A stretch of 64,000 nt of DNA from Leeia oryzae DSM 17879. Lineage in GTDB: Bacteria > Pseudomonadota > Gammaproteobacteria > Burkholderiales > Leeiaceae. Location: the NCBI RefSeq assembly GCF_000376945.1, contig NZ_AQXU01000025.1, positions 563,982 to 627,981 of the forward strand, read 5' to 3'. The stretch's first letter is position 1. Every line of letters starts with the position of its first letter. This document shows, in pieces, positions 9,501 to 16,747 of this stretch. Under the pieces are notes generated by a model that saw only the letters and a program-made list of their open reading frames with translations, was not told where the DNA came from and searched no databases. Position numbers and translations under genes: made by a program.

Positions 9501-10214
9501 CAGGGTATAGAATTGCTGCGTCCAGCCAAAGAACAACCCGCCGCCTAGCGTAAACAGATAGCTTAAATGGATCAGGGGGCGCCATCCTCTTGCCAGCACC
9601 ATCAGGAAGGCAAGCAGGCTAATCGCCGAGTAATAACCTAGAACGGTAGCTGGCGCTGTAGTCTCTAGTGCAAAGCCCGGCGCGATATACGCACCCAGCA
9701 TGGCCAGCACGGATAGTGTCAGCGATTTTTCGACCACGGCAACCCAGCCGGTCAGGCAGGCGACAATCGCCAGCAGCATCAGGGCCTGCATGGAAAGCAG
9801 ATAGTGGAAAAACGCGAATGCACTGTAGGCTGTCAGATACGCCACACCCATGCTGCATCCGGCCAGGGCGAGCTGAACCGCCCGGTGTTTGCGCTGGTAG
9901 CGTAACCCCCATGAGGCACTGGCAAACGCCAGTGAGATGAATACCCCGGCACCGAGTTTCACTTCATTGGGTAGGTTGATGTTCAACAGCATGTAGCGGA
10001 TCAGTGCACCAAACCCCATGATCAGCAGACCTGCCCCCAGTTTGGCGGGCCAATTGCCGCTCGTCATCCAGCCGAGCAGGCTGGTCAGGGACTGTTTCTT
10101 GATCAGGCTTTCGTCCGGTTGCTCGATTTTGGCGATCAGTACGTACAACACCAGTACAAGCAAGAAAAACAAAGAAGTCATGTGATAACCCATCGCCATG
10201 TATTTATTCGTCAT
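6543..10214 (-). CDS. Very large DUF2339-type membrane protein with a C-terminal extra domain
   Basis: The product is about 1,223 residues. The first ~770 residues are an almost unbroken series of hydrophobic helices (well over 20), with the glycine/aromatic pattern of DUF2339 predicted membrane proteins (for example LLGWMTSGNWPAKLGAGLL near the start). A Pro/Ala/Val-rich linker follows (about residues 780-890), then one more membrane helix (LMLLALIATALYVFF). A soluble C-terminal region of about 290 residues ends the protein, with a few cysteines and segments such as VVLALGNYDPTVWMIHV. Function is unknown. The ATG at 10214 was chosen; starts at 10199, 10193 and 10181 are also possible and none has a strong ribosome site. 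The gene stands alone. Confidence 0.75.
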   Translation of the reverse strand: MTNKYMAMGYHMTSLFFLLVLVLYVLIAKIEQPDESLIKKQSLTSLLGWMTSGNWPAKLGAGLLIMGFGALIRYMLLNINLPNEVKLGAGVFISLAFASASWGLRYQRKHRAVQLALAGCSMGVAYLTAYSAFAFFHYLLSMQALMLLAIVACLTGWVAVVEKSLTLSVLAMLGAYIAPGFALETTAPATVLGYYSAISLLAFLMVLARGWRPLIHLSYLFTLGGGLFFGWTQQFYTLVHFHVVQPFLLLLVGQHLIMMIVEPVRQAHRWEINLDQGMFLCLPLTAAALMFGISFDQLHQLALGLAIFGVMWCLAAMLQHWLYKAGSMHYVFVGLVFLSMAVILRLDSVPWFIAGLIATLLFQWLAPRLEIPERLEILIASLAIMFGTFGILHHLLHQSDAPRFLNAALGERLIIGVALIISGRIGSARGQAQGMVARVLGGVWVVGSLLAELVRIDFKYWREVLQCLLILALGIVPFFTRNKPHRPQWLVMLHLGLAANAFVGMLRFTDTEAFWFSLIAWVITLGWVKVEHASTKADQTFIRYGLILAAVQWYPWLGSFWHFNPYYPLLLIVLAAQVSFILAYYWIRENVSAVQSLALIATILVGAIQLFDTTVSIHSAFESTLLDISILFLMTYCVYVIRPTIHHHAETVWINILGLLTLQGWLLKLFGSKSVQTLADLQYLPFPAAISFVWVGFGAILAIAGGKQQLRSRWSAGTLLMVVAAVKLVLFDFGSFGNLGNIFALLLSGAVFMLVAWLVPFPPAKVKVSAPVVPVTPGITVPIAAASIPTSAPEMVAAINTPQNQASATLVPVAEPEPNPPPAAPSGVVSAVESAVPVPPVEQTQGEIPPLNPTKVASESLSQKLRLPSPTDELPLVRELDAGKGFKGLMLLALIATALYVFFPHKKLREYAPEPAKNGNNQTEAAATPQPETVASPQPAEPASAATVAPKVVTACSTFKDKLPATYRLYAVGEYKGKLVGYKEVASGHDMGQEDVYVNMPGSSVVLALGNYDPTVWMIHVTGETSIAGVILSGYHKAFVTGLPADVPVLRQGAQDGSGCGQSFNLQDQRSYADANQAISQLTGRTIEAIYKPYSNRTDIGDLAANSAYTRVDPAAALQFKEAGAGYSGQEGMMLMLQEGVLRTATQSDLQPYSAFFESGNLRGMSLKVYVVNKPVKVPISGLSGLNVLLDPGGQVDSGGGPPGSLTVLQPYPLRCTGMLCGR

Positions 10215-10315
10215 GATTCTTATGTGATTGGGATATGCCGTCAAGCAATGAATTGTGATAAATGATGAATTGTTGACCCTGCCGGCTCTACAGAACTTAT
10301 TGATTGATCTGTAGA

Positions 10316-10344
10316 AAACAAAAAGCCACCTCAAACAAGGTGGC
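10316..10344 (-). terminator. Intrinsic terminator for the 10468-11322 gene
   Basis: On the minus strand a 7-bp stem (AGGTGGC 10338-10344 with GCCACCT 10325-10331, 6-base loop) is followed by a T-run, seen on the plus strand as the A-rich stretch 10316-10324. It sits about 120 bases past the stop of the solute-binding protein gene. Confidence 0.85.
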
Positions 10345-10467
10345 CATGATGGTGCTGATCACTTCTGCCAGCCCTGCAGGGGCTGCTGTGGTTTCTGGAT
10401 GATCAAGTCGTTGCTGCTTTCATTTTTCCAGGTAATCGGATGCCGCCAAAAATCGTTGCAAGTTTTC

Positions 10468-11322
10468 TTATGGCTGAAACAATTGCCCCCTTGCGTTGAG
10501 CGGGATACTAGACATTTTCAGTAAAGGATTTGCAAGCTCGATCACATGCCGCTGACCAAGATGTGAACGCTTGATAAATGGTCCGAGACGCGCCTGATAC
10601 AAGGTCTCAAAGCTACCGTCAGCAATGGCCCTTTCCAGGCCTGACTGCAGGTCTTTGGCGAGTTGTGGCCGGCGTGGTGAGACAAAAAAGTATGCCGCGG
10701 CAGGGTAATGTATCGCGATGTGGTCATCTACAACGAATCCTGCTGTGGGGTGATTGGCAATGTCGTTCCAGATTTCCATGATTGACCGGGGAAAATAATC
10801 GAATCGACCAACCGACAGCATTGAAAACAGGGTTTCATAATCGCTGGAAGTTTGTACCGTCAAACCATTACTTCGCAGAATTTCTGTGTCTGGCCAGTCA
10901 TGCCCCTGCCCCGCTTTTAAATGGCTCAGATCGGCAAGTCCAGTCACATCAGCCAGCAGATTCGCATGGTCAGCGCGCAATAGCGGGATACGCCAGCCCA
11001 GTAGTCCTTTATCGATCGGAATGGGGATAGGCAATAATTTACTCTCACGCTCATTGGTGGTCATGGACCATAGCACATCGATCTTTCCGGTCGGTGAGCT
11101 TGCATCCAGAATAGCCCGACCTTGCAGCATCGGATTTGCACCTGCCACAACCTCATAAGCTTTGCCGCTCTTTGCGAGCCCAAGCCGCAGCATGGCCAAA
11201 ACGTAAGCCTCGTTAGGGTCATTTGCGCCGGGCAGCGTCGGGAAACGCACCAACTCCCCGGCTTGGCAACACATGCTTCCAATCATCAACAGGGTAATAC
11301 TCACCCAGCGAAGAACGCCCAT
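10468..11322 (-). CDS. Exported solute-binding protein (amino-acid type, SBP family 3-like)
   Basis: The 284-residue product begins with a signal peptide (MGVLRWVSITLLMIGSMCCQA). The mature part has the two-lobe layout of family-3 periplasmic binding proteins and ends in the C-terminal pattern NPLL...IPLNARGQLFQP that is common in this group. The ATG at 11322 has an AAAGGA site; the longer open frame upstream has no support. A TATAAT at 11375-11380 (minus strand) is a likely -10. No permease or ATPase gene is adjacent, so this is an orphan binding protein whose ligand cannot be told. It may feed a distant transporter or act as a sensor. Confidence 0.75.
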   Translation of the reverse strand: MGVLRWVSITLLMIGSMCCQAGELVRFPTLPGANDPNEAYVLAMLRLGLAKSGKAYEVVAGANPMLQGRAILDASSPTGKIDVLWSMTTNERESKLLPIPIPIDKGLLGWRIPLLRADHANLLADVTGLADLSHLKAGQGHDWPDTEILRSNGLTVQTSSDYETLFSMLSVGRFDYFPRSIMEIWNDIANHPTAGFVVDDHIAIHYPAAAYFFVSPRRPQLAKDLQSGLERAIADGSFETLYQARLGPFIKRSHLGQRHVIELANPLLKMSSIPLNARGQLFQP

Positions 11323-11750
11323 TCTCGGTCCTTTTGTCAGGTCAACATAATCATTCCGGCTTCTTGGCATGTACATTATACCGCGATGATCCGGAGCAGG
11401 ATGAGGTTGGCGGCCTAATGAACAAACACTAAGGGCCACACAAAGAAACGGCACGTACAACACGTGAGCGTGTATCACTAGGGCAAGTCGTTGGCGTTGC
11501 GGTTTGGCAAGCCACCTTATGCGCGATATTGAGACGCGGAAGGATGCATCGGAAGACCATGGAAGCAGTGTAATTGCACCGGCAGGTCTGGGGAACTTAT
11601 CCGGTTGCAAGCGGATATGGGGTAGATCTGAAGAGCGGGAATCTTGGGAGGCTAAACGCGGAACTGCCATCCGGCCAAACAGGTGGCGATTGCCCGCATG
11701 GCGCATAAAACGAGACAGCCATGCGGGTATTGACGATATCCGGGTAGCGC
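11323..11750. other. Gene-free stretch between solute-binding protein and FKBP genes
   Basis: I find no convincing gene in these 428 bases. It contains a minus-strand TATAAT at 11375-11380, a likely -10 for the solute-binding protein gene. It also has a perfect 10-bp stem, CCCGCATGGC (11693-11702) and GCCATGCGGG (11718-11727), just past the FKBP stop. That stem is probably the FKBP transcript end, although no T-run follows it. The short open frames here look random. Confidence 0.55.
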
Positions 11751-12077
11751 TTAGCCGACCTTGATCAGCTCGACTTCAAACACCAGTGTTGCGTTTGGCG
11801 GAATCACGCCGCCTGCGCCACGGGCGCCATAGCCCAGTTCTGCAGGGATGGTCAGTTTGCGGGTGCCGCCTTCTTTCATGCCTTGCACGCCCTGATCCCA
11901 GCCCTTGATGACATGACCAGCGCCCAGCGGGAAACTGAATGGCTGGTTACGGTCTTTGCTGGAATCAAACTTGCGGCCGTCGGTCAACCAGCCGGTGTAA
12001 TGTACGGTCACGTGTTTGCCTGCAACGGCTTCTGCGCCTTCGCCTGTTTTTACGTCTTCAATGATCAAGTCTGCCAC
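11751..12077 (-). CDS. FKBP-type peptidyl-prolyl cis-trans isomerase, short form
   Basis: The 108-residue product consists of a single FKBP domain. Recognisable elements are [18 protein letters not shown] at the start of the fold, [26 protein letters not shown] in the middle and [16 protein letters not shown] at the end, which form the active pocket. No signal peptide is present, so the protein is cytoplasmic. It catalyses proline isomerisation during folding. The start is taken as GTG at 12077, because an AAAGGAA site lies just upstream and the family usually begins here; an ATG-initiated extension (to 12119) lacks homology. Confidence 0.92.
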   Translation of the reverse strand: MADLIIEDVKTGEGAEAVAGKHVTVHYTGWLTDGRKFDSSKDRNQPFSFPLGAGHVIKGWDQGVQGMKEGGTRKLTIPAELGYGARGAGGVIPPNATLVFEVELIKVG

Positions 12078-12200
12078 TGCAGTTCCTTTCGAGTTTGCTT
12101 GCCTGCGCATGGCCTGCATATCAGGCCGTGCTTCAAGCCGTCATCCTACCATCTGTTCAGGGTTTCTCAAGCGGTTTGTGCCTTGTGCGAGGCGTCCGGG

Positions 12201-12665
12201 TTACTCGGTGGCTTTTAGATCAATGCCTTCGATCTCTTGGACGATCGGCTTTTTATTGTCGCATCTGACAGTGGCGACCGGCTTTTGATTGATCTCCACG
12301 GCCACACCGGCCTCTATGGCGGGTTCCTGTGTGTCACCTTCCATCATCTTGTCGACGCTCCAGAAGACACTGTAGCGGGTGTTGCCATTGGGGACTTCGA
12401 CAGAATAGGACATGGTCCGCCCGATGCCTTGCCATTGCGTGGTCGATGCGGCTTGCCTTGGTGCCTTGACGACGATTTCCGGTTTACTGTCCGGTTTGCC
12501 GAAGGAATAGTCGATGGTTTTGCCGGCGTCACAGACCTCAATGACTTTGCCTTTGGCTGTGGTACAGGAAAAAACGGTTTGGGTGCCTTTGCCGCATTCG
12601 GCCAACGCCAAGGACGGGGCCAGGCAACTGCCAACCAAGGTCAGCAACAGTAGGTTGTGTAACAT
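12201..12665 (-). CDS. Exported protein of unknown function
   Basis: The 154-residue product starts with a signal peptide (MLHNLLLLTLVGSCLAPSLALA, cleavage before ECGKG). The mature part has four cysteines (in ECGK, FSCTT, EVCDA and VRCDN), which could form two disulfides in the periplasm, and a mostly beta-like composition. I do not recognise a named family. The ATG at 12665 was chosen because it puts the hydrophobic core at the right distance; 12698 is possible. The neighbours (FKBP downstream, LysR upstream) give no clear functional hint. Confidence 0.6.
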   Translation of the reverse strand: MLHNLLLLTLVGSCLAPSLALAECGKGTQTVFSCTTAKGKVIEVCDAGKTIDYSFGKPDSKPEIVVKAPRQAASTTQWQGIGRTMSYSVEVPNGNTRYSVFWSVDKMMEGDTQEPAIEAGVAVEINQKPVATVRCDNKKPIVQEIEGIDLKATE

Positions 12666-12766
12666 GATGAGATCTCTTGTATGACGGCGGCCAGACACCG
12701 TGCCGGACCGCGCTCTGTAGTATGGTAGAAAATCCGGGGAATGCCAGGTCAGTCTGGCTAATTAGG

Positions 12767-13663
12767 TCAAGCGATGGCAGACGCATGGCGGGCAGTGCCT
12801 GCCGCCGTGAACCACTGCACAAAGTCGCCCAGCAGGGCTGGCGAAGTCGGCTGGGTATGGTGGGTCAGATAATAGGCGGCACCGGTCAGCACTGACTGTG
12901 GGAACGGGATGATCAGCCGCCCGGCTTTCAGGTCTTCTTCGATCAGCGTTCTGTCACCAATGGCAATGCCGAACCCCTGGATGGCGGCGCTAATGGCCAG
13001 GTCCATGGTATCGAAATGCTGGTTGCGACGCGCCGTCTGCTGTGGCGCGCCGACGGACTGGAACCACAGTTGCCAGTCTCGCTGGTCTCGCGTGGGGTGC
13101 AGTAGCGTGTACCCCGCGGCGGCGGCTGGCGAATCGAGCGGTTCTTTTAGCAGACCGGGGGCGCAGATCGGGATCAGTTCTTCATCAAACAGTTTGTACA
13201 TATTGCTGCGGTCGGATGCATAGACGCCAAACAGAATGGCGGCATCGAAGGCTTCTACCATGAAATTCACGTGATGCTGGGTGGTGGTGGTCAGCTCGAT
13301 CTGGATGTCTGGCCGGCCCTGCTCTAACTGCATCAGCTGCGGCAAGAGCCAGCGCATGGCGCAGGTCGGGGCTTTCAGGCGGATGGCCGGATGGGCATTG
13401 GTGACCTGCTCGGCGGCCTCCTGAATCTGGTCGAACGCCCCCTGAATGGCGGGGAGCAGGCTTTGCCCCTGCAAGGTCAGGTGCAGCCCCCGGGCATGGC
13501 GCAAAAATAGCGGAAAGCCGAAGTAGTCTTCCAGTGCGGCAATCTGGCGGCTGGCCGCGCCTTGCGTCACGCACAGTTCTTCGGCCGCCCGGGTCAGGTT
13601 CAAATGACGGGCGGTGACCACAAACACATGAAGCGCATTGAGCGGGGGGAGTCTTTTGGACAT
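12767..13663 (-). CDS. LysR-family regulator, GcvA-like
   Basis: The 298-residue product has an N-terminal winged helix (LPPLNALHVFVVTARHLNLTRAAEELCVTQGAASRQI) followed by the LysR effector-binding domain. The opening PPLNALHVF and TQGAASRQI with LRLP-like continuation resemble the GcvA/AmpR branch. It is divergent from the aminotransferase gene at 13840, so it probably regulates that gene and the amidase behind it. An inverted repeat lies in the shared 176-bp region. The effector is unknown. Confidence 0.88.
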   Translation of the reverse strand: MSKRLPPLNALHVFVVTARHLNLTRAAEELCVTQGAASRQIAALEDYFGFPLFLRHARGLHLTLQGQSLLPAIQGAFDQIQEAAEQVTNAHPAIRLKAPTCAMRWLLPQLMQLEQGRPDIQIELTTTTQHHVNFMVEAFDAAILFGVYASDRSNMYKLFDEELIPICAPGLLKEPLDSPAAAAGYTLLHPTRDQRDWQLWFQSVGAPQQTARRNQHFDTMDLAISAAIQGFGIAIGDRTLIEEDLKAGRLIIPFPQSVLTGAAYYLTHHTQPTSPALLGDFVQWFTAAGTARHASAIA

Positions 13664-13698
13664 GGATCACCTTAAGGCATGGCCGTTCTGCATACGGT

Positions 13699-13719
13699 GC
13701 ATGGCACGTGAAGCCATGC
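13699..13719. promoter_or_regulatory. Inverted repeat in the LysR/aminotransferase intergenic region
   Basis: GCATGGC (13699-13705) and GCCATGC (13713-13719) form a perfect 7-bp inverted repeat around ACGTGAA, 36 bases upstream of the LysR start. LysR proteins commonly bind such dyads in divergent promoters. A T-run follows on the plus strand, but no gene ends upstream on that strand, so an operator is more likely than a terminator. Confidence 0.5.
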
Positions 13720-13839
13720 GTTTTTCTCATGCCTAGTATGACAACAATTCGATTGTGAAAGCAATGGGTACAGGGCTTAATGAGCAGCACGACAACGCAC
13801 GTTTGCCTGACGGCAAGCGTCGAGAATGAGGCGACTACC

Positions 13840-15003
13840 ATGCATACCCCCACCCTACGACCCGTATCCAAGCTCCCCGATGTGGGCACCAACATTTTTA
13901 CCGTGATAGGCCAGCTGACCTATCAGCATCAGGCCATTAACCTGTCTCAGGGGGCGCCTAACTTCCCGTGCGACCCGAAACTGGTGGAACTGACCGCCGA
14001 GGCCATGCGCGCGGGTCATAACCAGTATGCACCGATGGCCGGTGTGCTGAGCCTGCGTGAAGCCCTGGCACACAAGGTAGAGACCCTGTACGGCCACACT
14101 TACCATTCCGGTGACGAAGTCACCATTACCGCCAGCGCCAGCGAAGGCCTGTATGCGTCGATCAGCGCACTGGTGCATGCGGGCGATGAAGTCATCTACT
14201 TTGAGCCGTCTTTTGACAGCTACGCGCCGATTGTCCGCCTGCAAGGTGCCAAGCCGGTGCCGCTGAAACTGACCCAGCCGGATTTCCGCATCGACTGGGA
14301 CGAACTGCGCGACACCATCAATCCGAAAACCCGGATGATCATCATCAACACGCCGCACAACCCGAGTTCGCAGATACTGGATGCGGCGGATCTGGACCGG
14401 TTGGCCGAACTGACCCGTGACACCGACATCATCGTGTTGTCGGACGAAGTGTATGAACACATCGTTTTTGACGGCAACAAGCACCACGGCGTGGCCTCGC
14501 ATCCGGAGCTGGCCCAGCGCAGCATCATGGTGTCTTCTTTTGGCAAGTCTTTCCATGTGACCGGCTGGCGCATTGGCTATTGTCTGGCACCTGCCGCGCT
14601 GACCGAAGAAATCCGCAAAGTGCACCAGTTCATGATGTTCTCTGCCGATACGCCGATGCAGCACGCACTGGCCACCTACATGCAGGACCCGTCCACCTAC
14701 CTAGGGCTGTCTGACCTGTACCAGCAGAAACGCGACTTGCTGGTCAGCCTGCTACAGGATTCGCCTTTCGAACTGCTGCCCTGCGCCGGGTCGTTCTTCC
14801 TGCTGGCAAAGTTCGGGCATTTCAGCAGCTTGTCGGACAGCGACTTTGTCCAGCGCATGATTCGCGACTATCGCGTGTCGGCCATCCCGTTGTCGGCTTT
14901 TTATACCGATGGCACCGATAACCGGATTGTGCGTTTCTCGTTCTCCAAAGACGAGGCCACGCTGCGTGCCGCCGCAGAAGCCCTGTGCAGCATGAAAGGC
15001 TAA
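13840..15003 (+). CDS. ybdL: Methionine (YbdL-type) PLP aminotransferase
   Basis: The 387-residue product closely follows E. coli YbdL (386), sharing SKLP..GT.IFT, HQAINLSQG.P.F, NQYAPM.GV.SLREA, NTPHNPS, SDEVYEHI and the PLP-lysine segment SSFGKSFHVTGWRIGYC. YbdL transfers amino groups from methionine, and also from other large amino acids, to 2-oxo acids. The ATG at 13840 was chosen because homology starts there and a GAGG site precedes it; an in-frame ATG at 13780 would add 20 unlike residues. The next gene starts 3 bases after its stop, so the two form an operon divergent from a LysR gene. Confidence 0.9.
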   Translation: MHTPTLRPVSKLPDVGTNIFTVIGQLTYQHQAINLSQGAPNFPCDPKLVELTAEAMRAGHNQYAPMAGVLSLREALAHKVETLYGHTYHSGDEVTITASASEGLYASISALVHAGDEVIYFEPSFDSYAPIVRLQGAKPVPLKLTQPDFRIDWDELRDTINPKTRMIIINTPHNPSSQILDAADLDRLAELTRDTDIIVLSDEVYEHIVFDGNKHHGVASHPELAQRSIMVSSFGKSFHVTGWRIGYCLAPAALTEEIRKVHQFMMFSADTPMQHALATYMQDPSTYLGLSDLYQQKRDLLVSLLQDSPFELLPCAGSFFLLAKFGHFSSLSDSDFVQRMIRDYRVSAIPLSAFYTDGTDNRIVRFSFSKDEATLRAAAEALCSMKG

Positions 15004-15006
15004 GCC

Positions 15007-15819
15007 ATGATCCAGAAACGACACGGCCAGCTGGCCGCAGTACAAATGAACTCGGGCGACAGCCTGGATGAAAACCTGGCTACCGCCAGAGCCCTGGTAC
15101 TGGACGCCGCCCGCGCCGGTGCCGACCTGGTGGTGTTGCCGGAATACTTTTACCTGATGGGCAAAACCGATGAAGAGCGGGTGCCGCTGGCCGAAGCCTG
15201 GGGCAGCGGTCGCGTACAGCGCTTTCTGTCTGGCCTGGCCAAAGAAGCCGGTGTCTGGCTGCTGGGCGGCACGGCGCCGATTGCCAGCCCGGACAGCAGC
15301 CGGATTTATAACAGCAGCCTGATGTACAATCCGGCCGGTGAATCCGTCGGCCGCTACGACAAGGTGCATCTGTTCGGCTTTCAGGACGTGAAAGATGCCT
15401 ACGCCGAGGCCGACACCATGGCCCCCGGTACCACGATCCAGACCGTCGATACGCCGTTTGGTCCGTTGCGCTGCTCGGTCTGCTACGACCTGCGGTTTCC
15501 GGAGCTGTACCGCACAGCCCCTGCGCCGACGATCATTACCGTACCGGCAGCCTTTACCTACGTCACCGGGGAAGCCCATTGGGAAGTCCTGCTGCGGGCA
15601 CGGGCCATCGAAAACCAGTGTTACGTGATTGCCGCCGCCCAGACCGGCATGCATCCGAATGACCGGCGCACCTATGGCCACAGCATGATCATCAACCCGT
15701 GGGGCGAGGTCTTGTCGGTACTGAAAGAAGGGACCGGCTTTACCATGGCACCGTTTGATGCCGACCTGCTGGACGATTTCCGTCGTAAATTGCCGGCGTT
15801 GCAGAACCGGGTGTTTTAA
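15007..15819 (+). CDS. Nitrilase-superfamily amidase, Nit1/deaminated-glutathione-amidase-like
   Basis: The 270-residue product has the Glu-Lys-Cys triad of carbon-nitrogen hydrolases: E in VVLPEYF, K in YDKVHLF and C in SVCYDLRFPE. The segment HWEVLLRARAIENQCYVIAAAQ.G and YGHSMIINPWGEV match the Nit1 branch, which hydrolyses deaminated glutathione, an aminotransferase side product; the neighbouring omega-amidase (Nit2/YafV) branch is the main alternative. Coupling to a promiscuous aminotransferase fits both: the transaminase makes a 2-oxo-amide and this enzyme opens it. Cytoplasmic, no signal peptide. Confidence 0.88.
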   Translation: MIQKRHGQLAAVQMNSGDSLDENLATARALVLDAARAGADLVVLPEYFYLMGKTDEERVPLAEAWGSGRVQRFLSGLAKEAGVWLLGGTAPIASPDSSRIYNSSLMYNPAGESVGRYDKVHLFGFQDVKDAYAEADTMAPGTTIQTVDTPFGPLRCSVCYDLRFPELYRTAPAPTIITVPAAFTYVTGEAHWEVLLRARAIENQCYVIAAAQTGMHPNDRRTYGHSMIINPWGEVLSVLKEGTGFTMAPFDADLLDDFRRKLPALQNRVF

Positions 15820-15896
15820 TCCGGCCAACCGGTGATGTTGTACCCAGACATATCGCAAACATTGCAGCACATTGTTTTTAACAGGAGAGTGAAACC

Positions 15897-16673
15897 ATGA
15901 AACGTTCGATCAAATTTGCCGCACTGGCTGTACTGGCTTCTCTGGGCGTGGCCCATGCAGAGAACACCCTGCGTTACGGTATCGAGGCCGAATACCCGCC
16001 GTTTGAATCCAAAAATGCAGCCGGCCAGCTGGAAGGCTTTGATATTGACCTGGGCAACGCCATCTGTGCCAAGGCCAAACTGAAATGTTCATGGGTCGAA
16101 AATGCCTTCGACAGCCTGATCCCTGCGCTGGAAGCGAAGAAATTCGACGCCATCAACTCTGCCATGAACGCCACCGACAAGCGTCGCGAAGCCATCGACT
16201 TTACCGATGTGATCTACCGCATTCCTACCCAGCTGATCGGTAAATCCGGCTCTGGCCTGCAACCAACCGCCGCCAGCCTGAAAGGCAAGAATATCGGCGT
16301 GTTGCAGGGTTCTATCCAGGAAACCTTTGCCAAGGCGCACTGGGAAGCCCATGGCGTGACCGTGACCCCGTACAAAGACCAGAACCAGGTGTATACCGAT
16401 CTGGCCAGCGGCCGCCTGGATGGCACACTGGTGATGGCCGCCGCCGGTCAGGCGGGTTTCCTGAGCAAGCCGGAAGGCAAAGGCTTCGGCTTCCTGGGCG
16501 CAGCGGTCACTGACAACAAGATTCTGGGCAGCGGGATTGCCTTTGGTCTGCGCAAGGGTGACGAAGCCCTGAAAAAACAGCTGAACGCCGCGATTGCCAG
16601 CCTGAAGAAAGATGGCACCGTTGCCAAGTTGTCTAAAAAGTACTTTACCGGCTTTGATGTGACCGTGAAATAA
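15897..16673 (+). CDS. Periplasmic amino-acid-binding protein (Lys/Arg/Orn/His type)
   Basis: The 258-residue product begins with a signal peptide (MKRSIKFAALAVLASLGVAHA). The mature sequence has the family-3 binding-protein signature LEGFDIDLGNAICAKAKLKC and the hinge segments of ArtJ/HisJ-type proteins, with KRREAIDFTDVIY and a C-terminal KLSKKYFTGFDVTVK. The family hands basic amino acids to ABC permeases. An AGGAGAG site precedes the ATG. There is no permease beside it. A strong terminator follows at 16700, so it is probably transcribed alone or at the end of the aminotransferase-amidase operon. Confidence 0.92.
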   Translation: MKRSIKFAALAVLASLGVAHAENTLRYGIEAEYPPFESKNAAGQLEGFDIDLGNAICAKAKLKCSWVENAFDSLIPALEAKKFDAINSAMNATDKRREAIDFTDVIYRIPTQLIGKSGSGLQPTAASLKGKNIGVLQGSIQETFAKAHWEAHGVTVTPYKDQNQVYTDLASGRLDGTLVMAAAGQAGFLSKPEGKGFGFLGAAVTDNKILGSGIAFGLRKGDEALKKQLNAAIASLKKDGTVAKLSKKYFTGFDVTVK

Positions 16674-16699
16674 GCTTCTCCTCGCTTATATCACACCCG

Positions 16700-16729
16700 C
16701 AGGCCACTCTTTGCAGTGGCCTGTTTTTT
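16700..16729 (+). terminator. Strong intrinsic terminator
   Basis: A perfect 9-bp stem, CAGGCCACT (16700-16708) and AGTGGCCTG (16715-16723), with a 6-base loop, is followed at once by six T residues. It ends the transcript of the binding-protein gene. Confidence 0.93.
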
Positions 16730-16747
16730 AAGTATGACAGGTGCCCC

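Noticed and set aside
10350-10510. Minus-strand frame running past the end of the solute-binding protein gene, with a protein-like sequence (NDFWRHPITWKNE), suggesting a frameshifted longer C-terminus
   Set aside because: The annotated C-terminus already has the family's usual ending, and the other frame has no start; chance is the simpler explanation.
14752-15870. 372-codon minus-strand frame opposite the Nit1-like amidase gene
   Set aside because: Antisense shadow of a clear nitrilase-family gene; no ribosome site and no family resemblance.
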